Below are positions 63,769 through 64,000 of a DNA stretch of 64,000 nucleotides, one piece after another. Made by a program: the position numbers and the translations under genes. Origin of the DNA: Agrobacterium fabrum str. C58. Its GTDB lineage: Bacteria; Pseudomonadota; Alphaproteobacteria; Rhizobiales; Rhizobiaceae. The stretch covers positions 186,001-250,000 of the forward strand of contig NC_003063.2 of the NCBI RefSeq assembly GCF_000092025.1, read 5' to 3'. The notes below the pieces were generated by a model. That model was not told where the DNA came from. It made no database searches and was given only the letters and a program-made list of their open reading frames with translations. Position 1 is the first letter of the stretch. Each line of letters begins with the position of its first letter.

Positions 63769-64000
63769 ATGCGTCTTGGAGTGCTCGTACCCGGCCTGAT
63801 AGTGGCCCTTAGCCCCGCCTTGGCGGATGCCCATAATTGCAAATGCCGAAATCGCGGCACCATGTTCGAACTCGGCCAGACATCCTGCCTGAAGGTCGAT
63901 GGTGCTTCTTATCTCGCGCGCTGCGAGATGAAGCTCAATGTTTCGTCCTGGACCAAGATCGAGGATGGCTGCCCGGTGACAGAGCGGACACAGCAGCAGT
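63769..64000 (+). CDS. Secreted Cys-rich protein, N-terminal part
   Basis: The gene runs off the right edge; 77 codons are visible. MRLGVLVPGLIVALSPALADA is a signal peptide, and the mature part contains the cysteines of NCKCRNRG, TSCLKV, ARCEMK and DGCPV, which could form disulfides in the periplasm. ATG at 63769 follows GGGAG with an 8-base spacer. No family is recognised from this part. It is separate from the glycerate kinase by 119 bases. Confidence 0.65.
   Translation, partial: MRLGVLVPGLIVALSPALADAHNCKCRNRGTMFELGQTSCLKVDGASYLARCEMKLNVSSWTKIEDGCPVTERTQQQ

Noticed and set aside
1..64000. CRISPR arrays, IS elements, tRNA or rRNA genes, prophage
   Set aside because: Looked for regular repeats, transposase motifs, cloverleaf-like sequence and phage genes; nothing convincing was seen.

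Overview
The window looks like part of an alphaproteobacterial (Rhizobiales) genome, most likely an Agrobacterium tumefaciens/fabrum-group secondary or linear chromosome. The reasons are high-GC coding DNA, a LexA box of the alphaproteobacterial GTTC-N7-GTTC type in front of imuA-imuB-dnaE2, Zur boxes around a troCBA/znu locus with YciC-type COG0523 metallochaperones, ABC transporters that dominate the gene content, and hyphenated palindromic intergenic repeats typical of rhizobia. This assignment comes from gene content and memory, not from a database search. No tRNA, rRNA, CRISPR array, insertion sequence or prophage was seen.

Layout. 1-1.15 kb: a truncated Cys/Met-type PLP enzyme coupled to a FadR-like regulator, then RNase H. 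2-8.3 kb: a zinc-starvation locus (znuCBA, two COG0523 GTPases, a YqaA membrane protein and a small coupled protein) with four Zur-box-like palindromes. 8.6-12.8 kb: the ugpBAEC glycerol-3-phosphate transporter. 12.8-18 kb: a methyltransferase beside an AT-rich patch, a small glyoxalase-related protein, an OmpW-like porin with an FNR-like site, a MarR/MFS pair with twin operators, and a GNAT acetyltransferase. 18.2-19.9 kb: ornithine decarboxylase with a 536-base leader. 19.9-25.3 kb: a LysR regulator, a ribose/xylose-type sugar ABC operon and a TetR regulator. 25.4-29.8 kb: an RND efflux pump with a palindromic operator. 30-37.2 kb: a PAS-PAS-GGDEF protein, ureidoglycine aminohydrolase, a PhcB-like methyltransferase, a membrane GGDEF-EAL protein and an Ldh2-family dehydrogenase. 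37.5-40.2 kb: an FtsK-type translocase without membrane segments. 40.6-46.7 kb: a peptide-type ABC operon ending in a class V aminotransferase. 47.5-55.2 kb: an IlvD/Edd sugar-acid dehydratase divergent from ytfQRT-yjfF and a FadR-like regulator. 55.4-56.3 kb: an AraC regulator. 56.3-61.8 kb: the SOS mutagenesis cassette imuA-imuB-dnaE2. 62-64 kb: DUF1304, glycerate kinase and a truncated Cys-rich secreted protein.

Most operons show tight coupling (ATGA overlaps). Both SBP-first ABC operons (ugp, ytf) have a strong GC hairpin after the binding-protein gene, which would raise its expression over the membrane parts.

The most interesting element is the ornithine decarboxylase leader. It holds a 24-codon upstream ORF with HIR at residues 9-11 and Arg-Phe at 18-19. 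That spacing matches HIR and Lys-Phe in the enterobacterial ornithine-sensing arrest peptide SpeFL. A terminator-like hairpin lies between this ORF and the odc ribosome-binding site, so the leader may be a leader-peptide ornithine or polyamine sensor.
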